Origin: SIG701 sp045544955 | GTDB taxonomy: Bacteria > Bacillota > Clostridia > Oscillospirales > CAG-272 | NCBI GenBank assembly: GCA_045544955.1 | Contig: JAZPZY010000042.1 | Span: forward strand, 1 to 64,000 | Reading direction: 5' to 3' | DNA length: 64,000 nt | In this document: positions 56,710 through 63,684 of the stretch, in pieces | How the letters are laid out: every line of letters starts with the position of its first letter | Position numbering within the stretch: position 1 is the first letter of the stretch | Program-made: the position numbers and the translations under genes | Notes under the pieces: generated by a model | Databases searched by the model: none | What the model was told of the DNA's origin: nothing | The model's input: only the letters and a program-made list of their open reading frames with translations

Positions 56710-57027
56710 TCACAAAAGAAACACGGAAACCGCCACCGCCGCCGCCAACTGCAGAAACAGAATCAGCGGCAGCCCGACCATGAATTTTGCATGCCTGGTT
56801 TTATGACGGATCAACAGCATGGTCATAAGCATCGCCGCCGCACCGCCGAAACAGGCGTACCAAAGGAGCGTGGCTTCCGGCACACGCCGCCGGCCGGCAC
56901 GCTTTGACGATCGCTTGTCCGCAATCGTTACCGCCACGGACAGAAGGGAAATAATCGAAAGATAGGCAAGAATGGCCCGAAACAGCAGCGTCCCATTTTC
57001 CGTGAGAAACGCCTGCAGCTCACTCAT
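56710..57027 (-). CDS. DUF1294 family membrane protein
   Basis: A 105-aa protein with three hydrophobic segments. It has the DUF1294 pattern: a first helix ending near VTIADKRSSKRAGRRRVPEA, a glycine-rich helix CFGGAAAMLMTMLLIRHKTRH, and FMVGLPLILFLQ. Function unknown; it sits in the cytoplasmic membrane. Its start overlaps the rnhA stop as ATGA, so they are translationally coupled. Its stop abuts the convergent comEC stop with no spacer. Confidence 0.85.
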   Translation of the reverse strand: MSELQAFLTENGTLLFRAILAYLSIISLLSVAVTIADKRSSKRAGRRRVPEATLLWYACFGGAAAMLMTMLLIRHKTRHAKFMVGLPLILFLQLAAAVAVSVFLL

Positions 57028-57461
57028 AGAAATTTCCCCGATTCATTCTGTGCCATTTCGTCGCACCGTTCGTTATAGGGGTGTCCCGCATGCCCTTTTA
57101 CCCATACGAAATCCACTGTATGCTTGTCGCACAGCGTGAGAAGTTTCTCCCACAGATCGGGGTTCAACGCCGGTGAGCCGTCTCCTTTTTTCCATCCCCG
57201 GGCGCGCCAGGATTTTGCCCATCCCTTGGAAAGACCGTCCAGAACGTATTTGGAATCAGAGGTAAGCGTCACCTCGCAGGGCTCCTTCAGCCGGGACAAC
57301 GCCTCGATCACGGAGGTAAGCTCCATCCGGTTGTTGGTCGTCTCCGCCTCGCCGCCGGACAGCGTAAGTTCTCTCGTTCCGTATACGAGAATGGCCCCCC
57401 ATCCGCCCGGCCCCGGATTTTTCCGGCAGGAGCCGTCCGTGTATATATCAACGTGTTTCAT
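57024..57461 (-). CDS. rnhA: Ribonuclease HI
   Basis: A 145-aa enzyme that cleaves RNA in RNA-DNA hybrids. The carboxylate tetrad is visible: Asp9 in VDIYTDGSC, Glu47 in NNRMELTS, Asp69 in LTSDSKYV, and an Asp near 133 in NERCDEMAQ. The basic handle region GWAKSWRARGWKKGDG is present and VKGHAGHPYNE closes the site. Length is typical. It is cotranscribed with the DUF1294 gene. Confidence 0.95.
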   Translation of the reverse strand: MKHVDIYTDGSCRKNPGPGGWGAILVYGTRELTLSGGEAETTNNRMELTSVIEALSRLKEPCEVTLTSDSKYVLDGLSKGWAKSWRARGWKKGDGSPALNPDLWEKLLTLCDKHTVDFVWVKGHAGHPYNERCDEMAQNESGKFL

Positions 57462-57499
57462 TTTTCATCCTATCCTTTACACAAATCTTCCGTACGGAT

Positions 57500-57528
57500 A
57501 TTATACCACAAACGGAAAGAAGATGCAA
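57500..57528 (-). promoter_or_regulatory. rnhA promoter
   Basis: Minus-strand TTGCAT and TATAAT with a 17-bp spacer and TTTGTGG before the -10. Confidence 0.82.
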
Positions 57529-57636
57529 CGCTGTATCCGGCACGGATTTCGTCGCATATACTGTAATGCAATCGAAAATCCGATTGCACCATCAGACTCA
57601 CACAGGAAAGGACTTCCCTTCGGGGAGACAGTATAT

Positions 57637-58026
57637 ATGGACAGACAAAACGGATTTTTGCGGCAGGGACTTCCCGGCGTATCGGATGAAACCGCCGATA
57701 CCGCCACGCCCCGGGACCGCATCGGAAAAGCGCTCCGGGACCGCATGTTTGCCGAGGAAGACGGCGTATTCACCGAGGACATAACGCCCACCGCCGCCCA
57801 GACCTTAGCGGCTATGCCAAAGGAAGAGCCGCCCCTCACACGCCGCCGTCTGCTCCGGCAGATCCAGCATTACAGCATTGCCCTTTCCCAGGCGGCACTC
57901 CATCTGGATACACATCCGGCGGACGCCGCCGTGCTCCGTCACTATAATACCTACCGGGCAGCCCTTGCCGAAACGGTGCGTTTGTACGAATCCCGATTCG
58001 GCCCCTTGGGCACGTCACGCCCCTGA
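57637..58026 (+). CDS. CotJB-like spore coat protein
   Basis: A 129-aa protein. The last ~60 residues match the CotJB pattern: LLRQIQHYSIALSQAALHLD, then THPADAAVLRHYNTYRAAL, ending in YESRFGPLG. CotJB proteins are small inner spore-coat components usually encoded with CotJA and the manganese catalase CotJC. Here neither partner is adjacent, and the first ~65 residues (MDRQNGFLRQGLPGVSDET) are an extra N-terminal region. GGGGAG precedes the ATG. CATATACT at 57555-57562 resembles a sporulation sigma -10, without a clear -35. This gene is the main evidence that the organism sporulates. Confidence 0.75.
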   Translation: MDRQNGFLRQGLPGVSDETADTATPRDRIGKALRDRMFAEEDGVFTEDITPTAAQTLAAMPKEEPPLTRRRLLRQIQHYSIALSQAALHLDTHPADAAVLRHYNTYRAALAETVRLYESRFGPLGTSRP

Positions 58027-58061
58027 TTGCGGACGAATACGGAACGCCACGGCGAAAAGGC

Positions 58062-58090
58062 TTGACATAACGGATATTTTGCGGTAAAAT
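58062..58090 (+). promoter_or_regulatory. Promoter in front of the decayed membrane-protein gene
   Basis: TTGACA and TAAAAT with a 17-bp spacer. Only 2 bp further a perfect 12-bp hairpin begins (TGGGGTGTGCGG / CCGCACACCCCA, 58093-58125), so any transcript would start inside or at this stem. Confidence 0.65.
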
Positions 58091-58198
58091 GCTGGGGTGT
58101 GCGGAATCGTCTGCCGCACACCCCACGATTCTGTTTGCAAATCGTATCTCAAAGCCGGAGTTATTCCAGGAAATACAAAATGCAGAAAAATCGAAAAA

Positions 58199-58318
58199 AT
58201 GAACGAGATTGCCTGGCCGCTGGGCATTGTTTTTTGTGCGTTCGGCGTGGCCCCATGTACGAAAGCCAGTTTCGGCCTTTCCATGATCGCCATCGCAGGC
58301 AAAATTCCGGATCGATAG
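58199..58318 (+). pseudogene. 5' remnant of a YczE/YitT-like membrane-protein gene
   Basis: An open frame of 39 codons, MNEIAWPLGIVFCAFGVAPC followed by TKASFGLSMIA, resembles the first helix of YczE/YitT-type permease-like membrane proteins, whose N-termini read similarly (GxxxCAxGVALxTKAxFGLSMI). After about 31 residues the similarity stops and the frame ends in AGKIPDR. Full members are about 200-220 residues. A promoter remains upstream and an imperfect palindromic repeat sits at the break. I read it as a deletion remnant. The family call is from memory of the helix pattern. Confidence 0.5.
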
Positions 58319-58320
58319 TT

Positions 58321-58389
58321 CACCTTTACCCCCCGGCTCCCCAAACTGATTGAAAAGTTGAGACTGTAAGAAAAGGGGAGGCAAAGGTG
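58321..58389. repeat. Imperfect palindromic element
   Basis: CACCTTTACC and GGCAAAGGTG form the outer arms with one mismatch, with inner CTCCCC/GGGGAG. It lies exactly where the YczE/YitT-like remnant ends, so it may mark the deletion or insertion junction. Confidence 0.5.
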
Positions 58390-58447
58390 TCAGGTTCTAA
58401 AGGACAGTTTTAACAATAAAATAACAGAAAGACAAGCGGTTACAACC

Positions 58448-58475
58448 AGAGGCTCCCTCTCGGAGGGAGGCTTTT
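58448..58475. repeat. CTCCCTC/GAGGGAG palindrome with T-run
   Basis: GGCTCCCTC-tcg-GAGGGAGGC followed by TTTTTG. Same type of palindrome as at the left window edge and near 30.49 kb. It could act as a plus-strand terminator. Confidence 0.5.
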
Positions 58476-58499
58476 TGTTGCACCCATTATATCAAAAAT

Positions 58500-58525
58500 C
58501 GGCAGACAAAATTATGTCTCTGCCG
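58500..58525. repeat. Small hairpin CGGCAGA/TCTGCCG
   Basis: A 7-bp perfect inverted repeat with a 12-nt loop, directly left of the larger REP-like element. Confidence 0.45.
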
Positions 58526-58535
58526 AAATTTGTTT

Positions 58536-58604
58536 GTAGGGGCGACCAATGGTCGCCCGTTATTCGATTTGCGGTTGTTTGCGGGCGATCAATGATCGCC
58601 CCTA
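58536..58604. repeat. REP-like double palindrome (GTAGGGGCGA... TCGCCCCTAC)
   Basis: GTAGGGGCGA at the left end pairs with TCGCCCCTAC at the right end. Each end also carries its own small palindrome (GGGCGACCA/TGGTCGCCC and GGGCGATCA/TGATCGCCC). The arrangement is that of a REP or BIME-type dispersed repeat, familiar from many Clostridia. The region between the CotJB and M42 genes otherwise holds only the remnant gene and palindromes. Confidence 0.75.
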
Positions 58605-58652
58605 CGGTAAACATCCTTATGAGAACCAAACGAATGTCTCCCTTTTTTTCTC

Positions 58653-59687
58653 TCACACCCCGGCGTACGCACAGAGTAGATCAAAGGTATTCTTCACGCC
58701 GTCCGTGTGGGAACGCTCGTACCCGTGGGAGGCGTACACGCCGGGGCCGATGAGGGCGTGCTTTACGTCAAAGGTGCGGACGGCCGCCGAGCAGTCCGAG
58801 CTGTAAAAGGGATACACGTCGGCGGCGTAGGCGATGCCTTTTTCTTTCGCCAGTGCGATAAGGCGGCCGGTCATGCCGTAATCATAGGGGCCGCTGGAAT
58901 CCTTCACGCAGACGGACACTTCCCGCTCGGTGCAGGCAAGTCCCTCGCCCACGCATCCCATATCCACGCCCAGCATTTCCGAAACGCCTGCGGGCATGGT
59001 GGCGGAGGCACCGTGGCCGAGTTCCTCAAACACGGTGAAATGGAGATAGATCCGGCGTTCCGGTGTGATCTTATTTTCAGAAAGATGCCGGGCAAAGCCC
59101 AGAAGGATGGCCGCGCTCAGTTTATCATCCAGAAAGCGGCTCTTGATATAGCCGGAATCGGTAATGACGGTACGGGGATCGGCACAGACGAAGCAGCCGG
59201 TTTCGATACCGAGGGCGGTCAGGTCCTCGGCACAGCGGACGTCCTCGTCCAGCACGCACTCCACCGTATCAAAGGAGCGGGCGGTAGTGGCGTAGCCGCT
59301 GTTCACGTGGACGGAGGCGTTCGTAAGCTGGATCGTGCCGGAGACGGTCTTTCCGTCACGGGTATAGACGCGGACGCACTCTGCCTCCGCATTATTGGCG
59401 TTGAATCCGCCCACGGGCGTCAGCTTCAATCGGCCGTTTCCCTTTACACCGGCCACCATGGCACCCAGCGTATCGATATGGGCGGAAAGAAGCAAGCCGT
59501 TCTCCCCGTCCTCACCGCCGAGGCAGCAGAGCACGCCGCCTTTTTTCGTATAGGTGGGGGTGTAGCCCATATGGGAAAGGGCATCGGACACGTACTGTGC
59601 CGCCTTTTCCGTAAAGCCGGAGGGGCTGTCCTTTCCGAGAAGTCCCCGGAGGGTATCCAGTGTATAAGAGAGAATATTCTGTTCCAT
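58653..59687 (-). CDS. M42-family metallo-aminopeptidase
   Basis: A 344-aa cytoplasmic aminopeptidase of the M42 (FrvX/PepA-like) group, which forms large tetrahedral dodecamers. Dinuclear metal ligands are visible in LLLSAHIDTLG, RFLDDKLSAAILLG, the catalytic Glu pair in FTVFEELGHGAS, and VDMGCVG. A final His ligand lies in ASHGYERSHTDG. The substrate (Glu/Asp, Leu or Lys ends) cannot be told. It has its own promoter, and AAAGGTGAA precedes the ATG. Confidence 0.92.
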   Translation of the reverse strand: MEQNILSYTLDTLRGLLGKDSPSGFTEKAAQYVSDALSHMGYTPTYTKKGGVLCCLGGEDGENGLLLSAHIDTLGAMVAGVKGNGRLKLTPVGGFNANNAEAECVRVYTRDGKTVSGTIQLTNASVHVNSGYATTARSFDTVECVLDEDVRCAEDLTALGIETGCFVCADPRTVITDSGYIKSRFLDDKLSAAILLGFARHLSENKITPERRIYLHFTVFEELGHGASATMPAGVSEMLGVDMGCVGEGLACTEREVSVCVKDSSGPYDYGMTGRLIALAKEKGIAYAADVYPFYSSDCSAAVRTFDVKHALIGPGVYASHGYERSHTDGVKNTFDLLCAYAGV

Positions 59688-59723
59688 TATCGTTCACCTT
59701 TCGTAATACATGCTGATACGGAT

Positions 59724-59752
59724 ATTATACCAAATTATCCTTCACCGGTCAA
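59724..59752 (-). promoter_or_regulatory. Promoter of the M42 peptidase gene
   Basis: Minus-strand TTGACC and TATAAT with a 17-bp spacer. Confidence 0.82.
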
Positions 59753-59782
59753 TCCTTCCCCGTGGGATTTTCCGTTTTCCTA

Positions 59783-59811
59783 TTGCAAAAGGCGTCCGTA
59801 TATGATACAAT
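59783..59811 (+). promoter_or_regulatory. Promoter of the DUF1653-GNAT operon
   Basis: TTGCAA and TACAAT with a 17-bp spacer, divergent from the M42 promoter. Confidence 0.8.
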
Positions 59812-59861
59812 AATATGCTGTCTTACGAAAGCGTATTTTTACTTCTGCAAAGGACGCCGTT

Positions 59862-60116
59862 ATGTCAAAGACGATCCGGATCGGCGGCAGGTACCGCCAC
59901 TACAAAGGAAACGAATACACCGTGCTCGCCATTGCCAGGCACAGCGAAACGCTGGAGGAAATGGTGGTTTACAAGGCACTGTACGGCGACGGGCAGGTTT
60001 GGGTTCGTCCCCTCTCCATGTTCACCGAATCGGTTTCTGTGAACGGTGTGGAAATGCCCCGGTTTGCAAAAATGGACGACGGCAGCGAAAAAACAGACGA
60101 GGACACGAAACAATGA
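59862..60116 (+). CDS. DUF1653 protein
   Basis: An 84-aa protein that is almost entirely one DUF1653 domain: GRYRHYKGNEYTVLAIARHS, ETLEEMVVYKALYGDGQVWV, then RPLSMFTESV and VEMPRF. The domain is a small beta fold of unknown function, common as a stand-alone or appended module. The tail is acidic. Its stop overlaps the GNAT start (ATGA), so the two are coupled; a link to acetylation is possible but unproven. Confidence 0.92.
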   Translation: MSKTIRIGGRYRHYKGNEYTVLAIARHSETLEEMVVYKALYGDGQVWVRPLSMFTESVSVNGVEMPRFAKMDDGSEKTDEDTKQ

Positions 60117-60610
60117 CCATACGTATACGCCCCACGGAGGAGAGAGATCTTCCCGCACTGCTTGACATATATAATCACGAGGTCGTAAACGGCACGGCCA
60201 CGCTGGATCTGCATCCGAAATCCATAGAGGATTGGCAGGCGTGGTACGCCGAGCACACGCTGGGCAATCACATCGCACTGACGGCAGAGGCAGACGGATG
60301 CCCGGTGGGCTACGCCACCTTATCCAAATACCGGGAGAAGGAAGCGTACAAGACCACCGTGGAATTATCCATTTACGTACACACGGATTTTCGGAACCGG
60401 GGCGTTGCCTCGGCACTGATGGAGGAAATTCTGGAAACGGCACGCACACGGGGCGACGTACATACCGTTATATCTGTGATCACCTCCGGCAACGAAGCCA
60501 GCCTGGCTCTGCACAAAAAATTCGGCTTCATCCACTGCGGAACGATCCGGGAAGTGGGCAAAAAAATGGGCAGAATGCTGGACATTCACAACTATCAGCT
60601 GATTCTGTAA
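60113..60610 (+). CDS. GNAT N-acetyltransferase, phosphinothricin-acetyltransferase-like
   Basis: A 165-aa acetyl-CoA-dependent transferase. It has IRPTEERDLPALLDIYNHEV, the WQAWYAEH segment, VELSIYVHTDFRNRGVASAL with the acetyl-CoA loop, and ISVITSGNEASLALHKKFGF. The pattern matches the PAT/YwnH group, members of which acetylate phosphinothricin, methionine sulfone or sulfoximine and similar amino-acid analogues. The actual substrate is unknown. Translationally coupled to the DUF1653 gene. Confidence 0.9.
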   Translation: MTIRIRPTEERDLPALLDIYNHEVVNGTATLDLHPKSIEDWQAWYAEHTLGNHIALTAEADGCPVGYATLSKYREKEAYKTTVELSIYVHTDFRNRGVASALMEEILETARTRGDVHTVISVITSGNEASLALHKKFGFIHCGTIREVGKKMGRMLDIHNYQLIL

Positions 60611-60612
60611 CG

Positions 60613-60650
60613 AAAATACGGCCTCTGCTCTCAGCAGAAGCCGTATTTTT
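60613..60650. terminator. Bidirectional terminator
   Basis: A 17-bp stem with one mismatch (AAAATACGG through TCTGCT paired with AGCAGA through CCGTATTTT) between the convergent GNAT and CYTH genes. Confidence 0.88.
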
Positions 60651-61243
60651 TATTTCTGCACCTTGCGGTACCTGTTTTTCTTATTCCTGCTGCCGCTTTT
60701 CACGGCACGCCGGGTATCGGCAGGGATCTCCTTGGCCATGCGGGCGTTTTTATACCGCCGGTCCTTCGTAACGTCCTTCAATATACGCACGAAATCCGGC
60801 AAAGGCGGCACGATACGCTCGTCCGCCACCTCGATCTCCAGAATCGCCCGATCCCGCCAGAAGGGATACACGTCGATCTCGCAGATGAAGCCGGCGTGGG
60901 GGATCTTGTATCTGGTTTTCCGTATAATACGGCGGTGGGGAGAGGCGCCCCGTATGGCGGCGGAATACTCTTCCTGCGTGATCTCCCGCTCGTCCTCAAA
61001 GGCACTCATGGCACTTATACGCCGCTTCTCCGTCCGGTAGTAATGCACCTCGCCGTTCTCCGACGTGCGGCGAACACGGCTGGTCACACCGGGCTTTGAC
61101 GGCAGATAGATCTGCTCGATCTGCAGGATCCGCACGCCTGGTTGGGCGGAAAGCACCTCGTCGTCCGGACGGGCGATGAGGAATTTGTGCTCGATTTCAA
61201 TGGCAGGGGAAAGGGTATTTTCGGGATTTGCGGTGTTAGACAT
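60650..61243 (-). CDS. CYTH-domain protein (triphosphate-tunnel enzyme family)
   Basis: A 197-aa protein. The CYTH signature ExExK appears as IEIEHKFLI near residue 16. The tunnel's basic and acidic strands follow: GVTSRVRRTSENGEVHYYRT, EDEREITQEEYSA, RYKIPHAGFICEIDVYPFW and AILEIEVADE. Relatives hydrolyse thiamine triphosphate, inorganic triphosphate or make cAMP. The C-terminus is strongly basic (SGSRNKKNRYRK). The ATG used follows GAGGAG. Confidence 0.88.
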   Translation of the reverse strand: MSNTANPENTLSPAIEIEHKFLIARPDDEVLSAQPGVRILQIEQIYLPSKPGVTSRVRRTSENGEVHYYRTEKRRISAMSAFEDEREITQEEYSAAIRGASPHRRIIRKTRYKIPHAGFICEIDVYPFWRDRAILEIEVADERIVPPLPDFVRILKDVTKDRRYKNARMAKEIPADTRRAVKSGSRNKKNRYRKVQK

Positions 61244-61287
61244 AGTAATGCTTCTCCTCGGGATTTGCAAAGCGGACAGGCGGACGG

Positions 61288-62232
61288 TCAGTATACGGAA
61301 ACGACTTCCTCAACCGGTTTCTGGGCGTATTCACAGCGTGTCACCACAAGAACCGGCCCTTCTTTTCCGTACAGCTTATGGAATTCCACCGAGACCTTGG
61401 CGGTCAGCGTTACCCAATCCCGGGCACGGAGCGTCTCAGCACGCTTATATTTACAGATCAGGCCCGCATACTGGATATCGTCGGCACAGCAGGTCATGAC
61501 GTGCCGTCCGATGGCCATGGTGCGGGGCGGGAACTTGGCGTCCACCGCCACGAGTCCTTTCAGCCGAACCGTTTTCGTATCGTATTTCAGCATATCGTTC
61601 ATCAGATCCTGGTACCAGATGGCGTAATCCCCATCCTCGATCTCGATCACGTCGGCGTTTATATCAAAGGGCAGCGGATCCTCAATGGTGTCCGCCTCGG
61701 CACGCCCGTCCGTGTAATTGTATTCGATATCGCTGCGGCGGCTGATTCCACGCACCAGTTTATGCAGAGGCATAAGATCCGTGTCCTCCTCCACCCGGTT
61801 GAATACGGCCAGATCGCAGGACTGGAGCTTGTCCACCACCAGCGAACGCATATTGGCGTTGTAGGAAAGGATCGTTGTGGCATCGGCGGTAAAGATCTCC
61901 TGGTACACGAGCCACTCCTCCGGCAGGGCGGAAAACAGGCTGTTCAGCTGCCACATGCCGTTATACTCCACGATCACACGGGTGAAATCGTATTTCTCCG
62001 AAAGCATGCGGAACAGGACAGGCGTCAGATCGTCTTCCTCCTCCACGTGCTCAATATACACTTCTTTGGATGCGAAATCCAAAGGCTCGTATTCCTCGAT
62101 TCCTTCTTCGCAAAGGAGAAGCAGGGTTTTCTCCTCCCGGCAGAATTCACTGTCGGTAAGAGCCTTCTGCAGCATGGTGGTTTTTCCTGCCTCCAAAAAG
62201 CCGGTAAACAGGTAGACCGGAATTTCTTTCAT
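61288..62232 (-). CDS. CobW/P47K-type GTPase fused to a DUF1980-like (YcgQ C-terminal) domain
   Basis: A 314-aa protein. The N-terminal ~190 residues form a CobW-family G domain with Walker A in FTGFLEAGKTTML and VIVEYNGMWQLNSL at the switch region; the GCxCC metal motif of the family is missing and the guanine motif is weak (FNRVEED). The C-terminal part, from about 215, contains LVAVDAKFPPRTMAIGRHVM followed by TCCADDIQYAGL, which matches the end of TIGR03943/YcgQ proteins (usual form RFxMTCCAADA). In Bacillus, YcgQ and its permease partner YcgR are Zur-controlled. This suggests a metal-transfer role. GGAG precedes the ATG; it lies 37 bp after the other CobW gene. Confidence 0.75.
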   Translation of the reverse strand: MKEIPVYLFTGFLEAGKTTMLQKALTDSEFCREEKTLLLLCEEGIEEYEPLDFASKEVYIEHVEEEDDLTPVLFRMLSEKYDFTRVIVEYNGMWQLNSLFSALPEEWLVYQEIFTADATTILSYNANMRSLVVDKLQSCDLAVFNRVEEDTDLMPLHKLVRGISRRSDIEYNYTDGRAEADTIEDPLPFDINADVIEIEDGDYAIWYQDLMNDMLKYDTKTVRLKGLVAVDAKFPPRTMAIGRHVMTCCADDIQYAGLICKYKRAETLRARDWVTLTAKVSVEFHKLYGKEGPVLVVTRCEYAQKPVEEVVSVY

Positions 62233-62269
62233 AGGGGTTCTCCAATCTGTAGGGTTATACTGCCCATAC

Positions 62270-63475
62270 TCACGAAAGGGCAAACAGTTTTTCCAGATTC
62301 TCCTCGTTCAAGCCGGAGCCGATGACGCAGATGCGTCCGATGACGGATGCCGCACCGGTACGTACGTCCGGCGTGCCGGGCACGTAATCGAAATGGATAA
62401 AGTGGTCGCCGCCGGCAACGATACCCTTGGCACGGAGAACGATGCCGTACTCGGACTCATTCTCCAAAGCGGCAAGGATCGACTGCATTTCTTCGTCGGT
62501 ATATACCCGTGCCGTTTCTCTGCCCCAACTGGTGAACACCTCGTCCGCATGGTGGTGATGATGGTCATGATCGTGGCAGCCGCAGGTGCAGTGCTCGTCA
62601 TGCTCGTGATCGTGATCATGATGGTGCTCATGTTCATGGCAGTGGCACTCTTCCCCGTCACCGTGATGGTGATGATGGTGCTCGTGCTCCTCATGCTCGT
62701 GGTGATCATGAGCATGATCGGGGCAGCCGCAGGTGCAGTGCTCGTCGTGCTCGTGCTCATGATGCTCGTGATCATGCTCGTGGCAGTGGCATTCTTCACC
62801 CTCGCCGTGATGGTGGTGGTGATGATGATGCTCGTGGGCCTCCTGGGCCAGATGGGCCAGTTCTTCCTCCAGCGTTCCCTTCTGCTCCATGGCGGAGAGG
62901 ATCTGTGCACCGGTCAGCTCGTCCCAATCGGTAGTCACGAGGGTTGCCTCCGGATTCTGCTCTTTCAGTGCGTGCACAGCCGCCGACAGCTTTTCCTCGG
63001 ACATTCCGGCGGTATGGCTGAGAATGATGCATCCGGCGTGCTCCACCTGATTGTTGAAAAACTCGCCGAAGTTCTTCATGTACATCCGGCACTTTTTCGC
63101 ATCCACCACGGTGATAGCCGTATTCAGTTCCATCCGGTCGGAATGCACGGATTCTACCGCACGGATCACGTCGCTCAGTTTGCCCACGCCCGACGGCTCA
63201 ATGAGGATCCGCTCCGGGGCATACTCGTCGATCACCTTTTCGAGAGCCTTTGCAAAGTCGCCTACCAAGCTGCAGCAGATGCAGCCGGAGTTCATTTCGG
63301 TGGTCTTGATGCCGGCCTCCGCCAGAAATTCGCTGTCCACGCCGATCTCACCAAATTCATTCTCGATGAGGACGATCTTCTCCTTATCGTATGCTTCCGA
63401 GATCAGTTTTTTGATAAGCGTAGTTTTACCGGCACCGAGAAAGCCGGAGAAAATATCAATTTTTGTCTTGGTCAT
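62270..63475 (-). CDS. CobW-family metallochaperone GTPase with a tandem His/Cys-rich insert
   Basis: A 401-aa GTPase. Walker A is FSGFLGAGKTTLI; the family metal motif GCICCSL is at about residue 64; LIEPSGVGKLSDV is the switch. The guanine motif NKxD is not recognisable: the expected strand reads CIILSHTAGMSEE. Residues about 213-310 are an extreme metal-binding insert made of two ~47-residue repeats, each with HHHHHH, GEECHCHEH, an HDEHCTCGC element and Asp/Glu-His runs. The CobW C-terminal domain follows (FTSWGRETARVYTDEEM, HFIHFDYVPG). This architecture fits zinc (or nickel/cobalt) storage and delivery. AAGGA precedes the ATG. Confidence 0.9.
   Translation of the reverse strand: MTKTKIDIFSGFLGAGKTTLIKKLISEAYDKEKIVLIENEFGEIGVDSEFLAEAGIKTTEMNSGCICCSLVGDFAKALEKVIDEYAPERILIEPSGVGKLSDVIRAVESVHSDRMELNTAITVVDAKKCRMYMKNFGEFFNNQVEHAGCIILSHTAGMSEEKLSAAVHALKEQNPEATLVTTDWDELTGAQILSAMEQKGTLEEELAHLAQEAHEHHHHHHHHGEGEECHCHEHDHEHHEHEHDEHCTCGCPDHAHDHHEHEEHEHHHHHHGDGEECHCHEHEHHHDHDHEHDEHCTCGCHDHDHHHHHADEVFTSWGRETARVYTDEEMQSILAALENESEYGIVLRAKGIVAGGDHFIHFDYVPGTPDVRTGAASVIGRICVIGSGLNEENLEKLFALS
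62530..62830. repeat. Internal tandem repeat encoding the His/Cys-rich region
   Basis: Two direct copies of about 140 bp each encode the poly-His, GEECHCHEH and HCTCGC units. Copy ends differ slightly, so the duplication is not fresh. The CAT/CAC-rich sense strand makes the opposite strand look like a Met/Val-rich hydrophobic protein, which is an artefact. Confidence 0.75.
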
Positions 63476-63516
63476 ATGTTTTTCCTTCTTTGTCCATGAA
63501 AAATCGTATATGGTAT

Positions 63517-63545
63517 ATTATACCCCTTTCGGGCGGCAATTACAA
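63517..63545 (-). promoter_or_regulatory. Promoter of the CobW operon
   Basis: Minus-strand TTGTAA and TATAAT with a 17-bp spacer. A 13-bp palindrome GGTATA-t-TATACC at 63512-63524 covers the -10 and could be an operator; it is not a recognisable Zur box. Confidence 0.7.
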
Positions 63546-63588
63546 GAGATTATTTCCACAAAAGGGCATTTTCTCTTTGGAATACGTG

Positions 63589-63617
63589 AAAAACCATCGG
63601 CAGATCCGATGGTTTTT
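63589..63617 (-). terminator. Second terminator behind the window-edge gene
   Basis: A 12-bp stem (AAAAACCATCGG / CCGATGGTTTTT, 5-nt loop), downstream in tandem of the next hairpin. Confidence 0.6.
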
Positions 63618-63632
63618 GCATTCGCGATAGTG

Positions 63633-63671
63633 AAAATACAACGCCGTGGAAAATCCGCGGCGTTGTATTTT
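63633..63671 (-). terminator. Terminator of the window-edge gene
   Basis: A 14-bp perfect stem (AAAATACAACGCCG / CGGCGTTGTATTTT) directly after the stop codon. Confidence 0.8.
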
Positions 63672-63684
63672 CAATTCGATTCGT

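Noticed and set aside
58097..58198. Start codon upstream of the YczE/YitT-like remnant as a real small gene
   Set aside because: The frame begins inside the GC hairpin, has no ribosome site, and the upstream codons show no sensible protein.
62393..63499. Met/Val-rich hydrophobic plus-strand frame that looks like a membrane protein
   Set aside because: It is the antisense of the CAT/CAC His-rich region of the CobW gene; His codons read backward give Met and Val. No ribosome site or family motif supports it.
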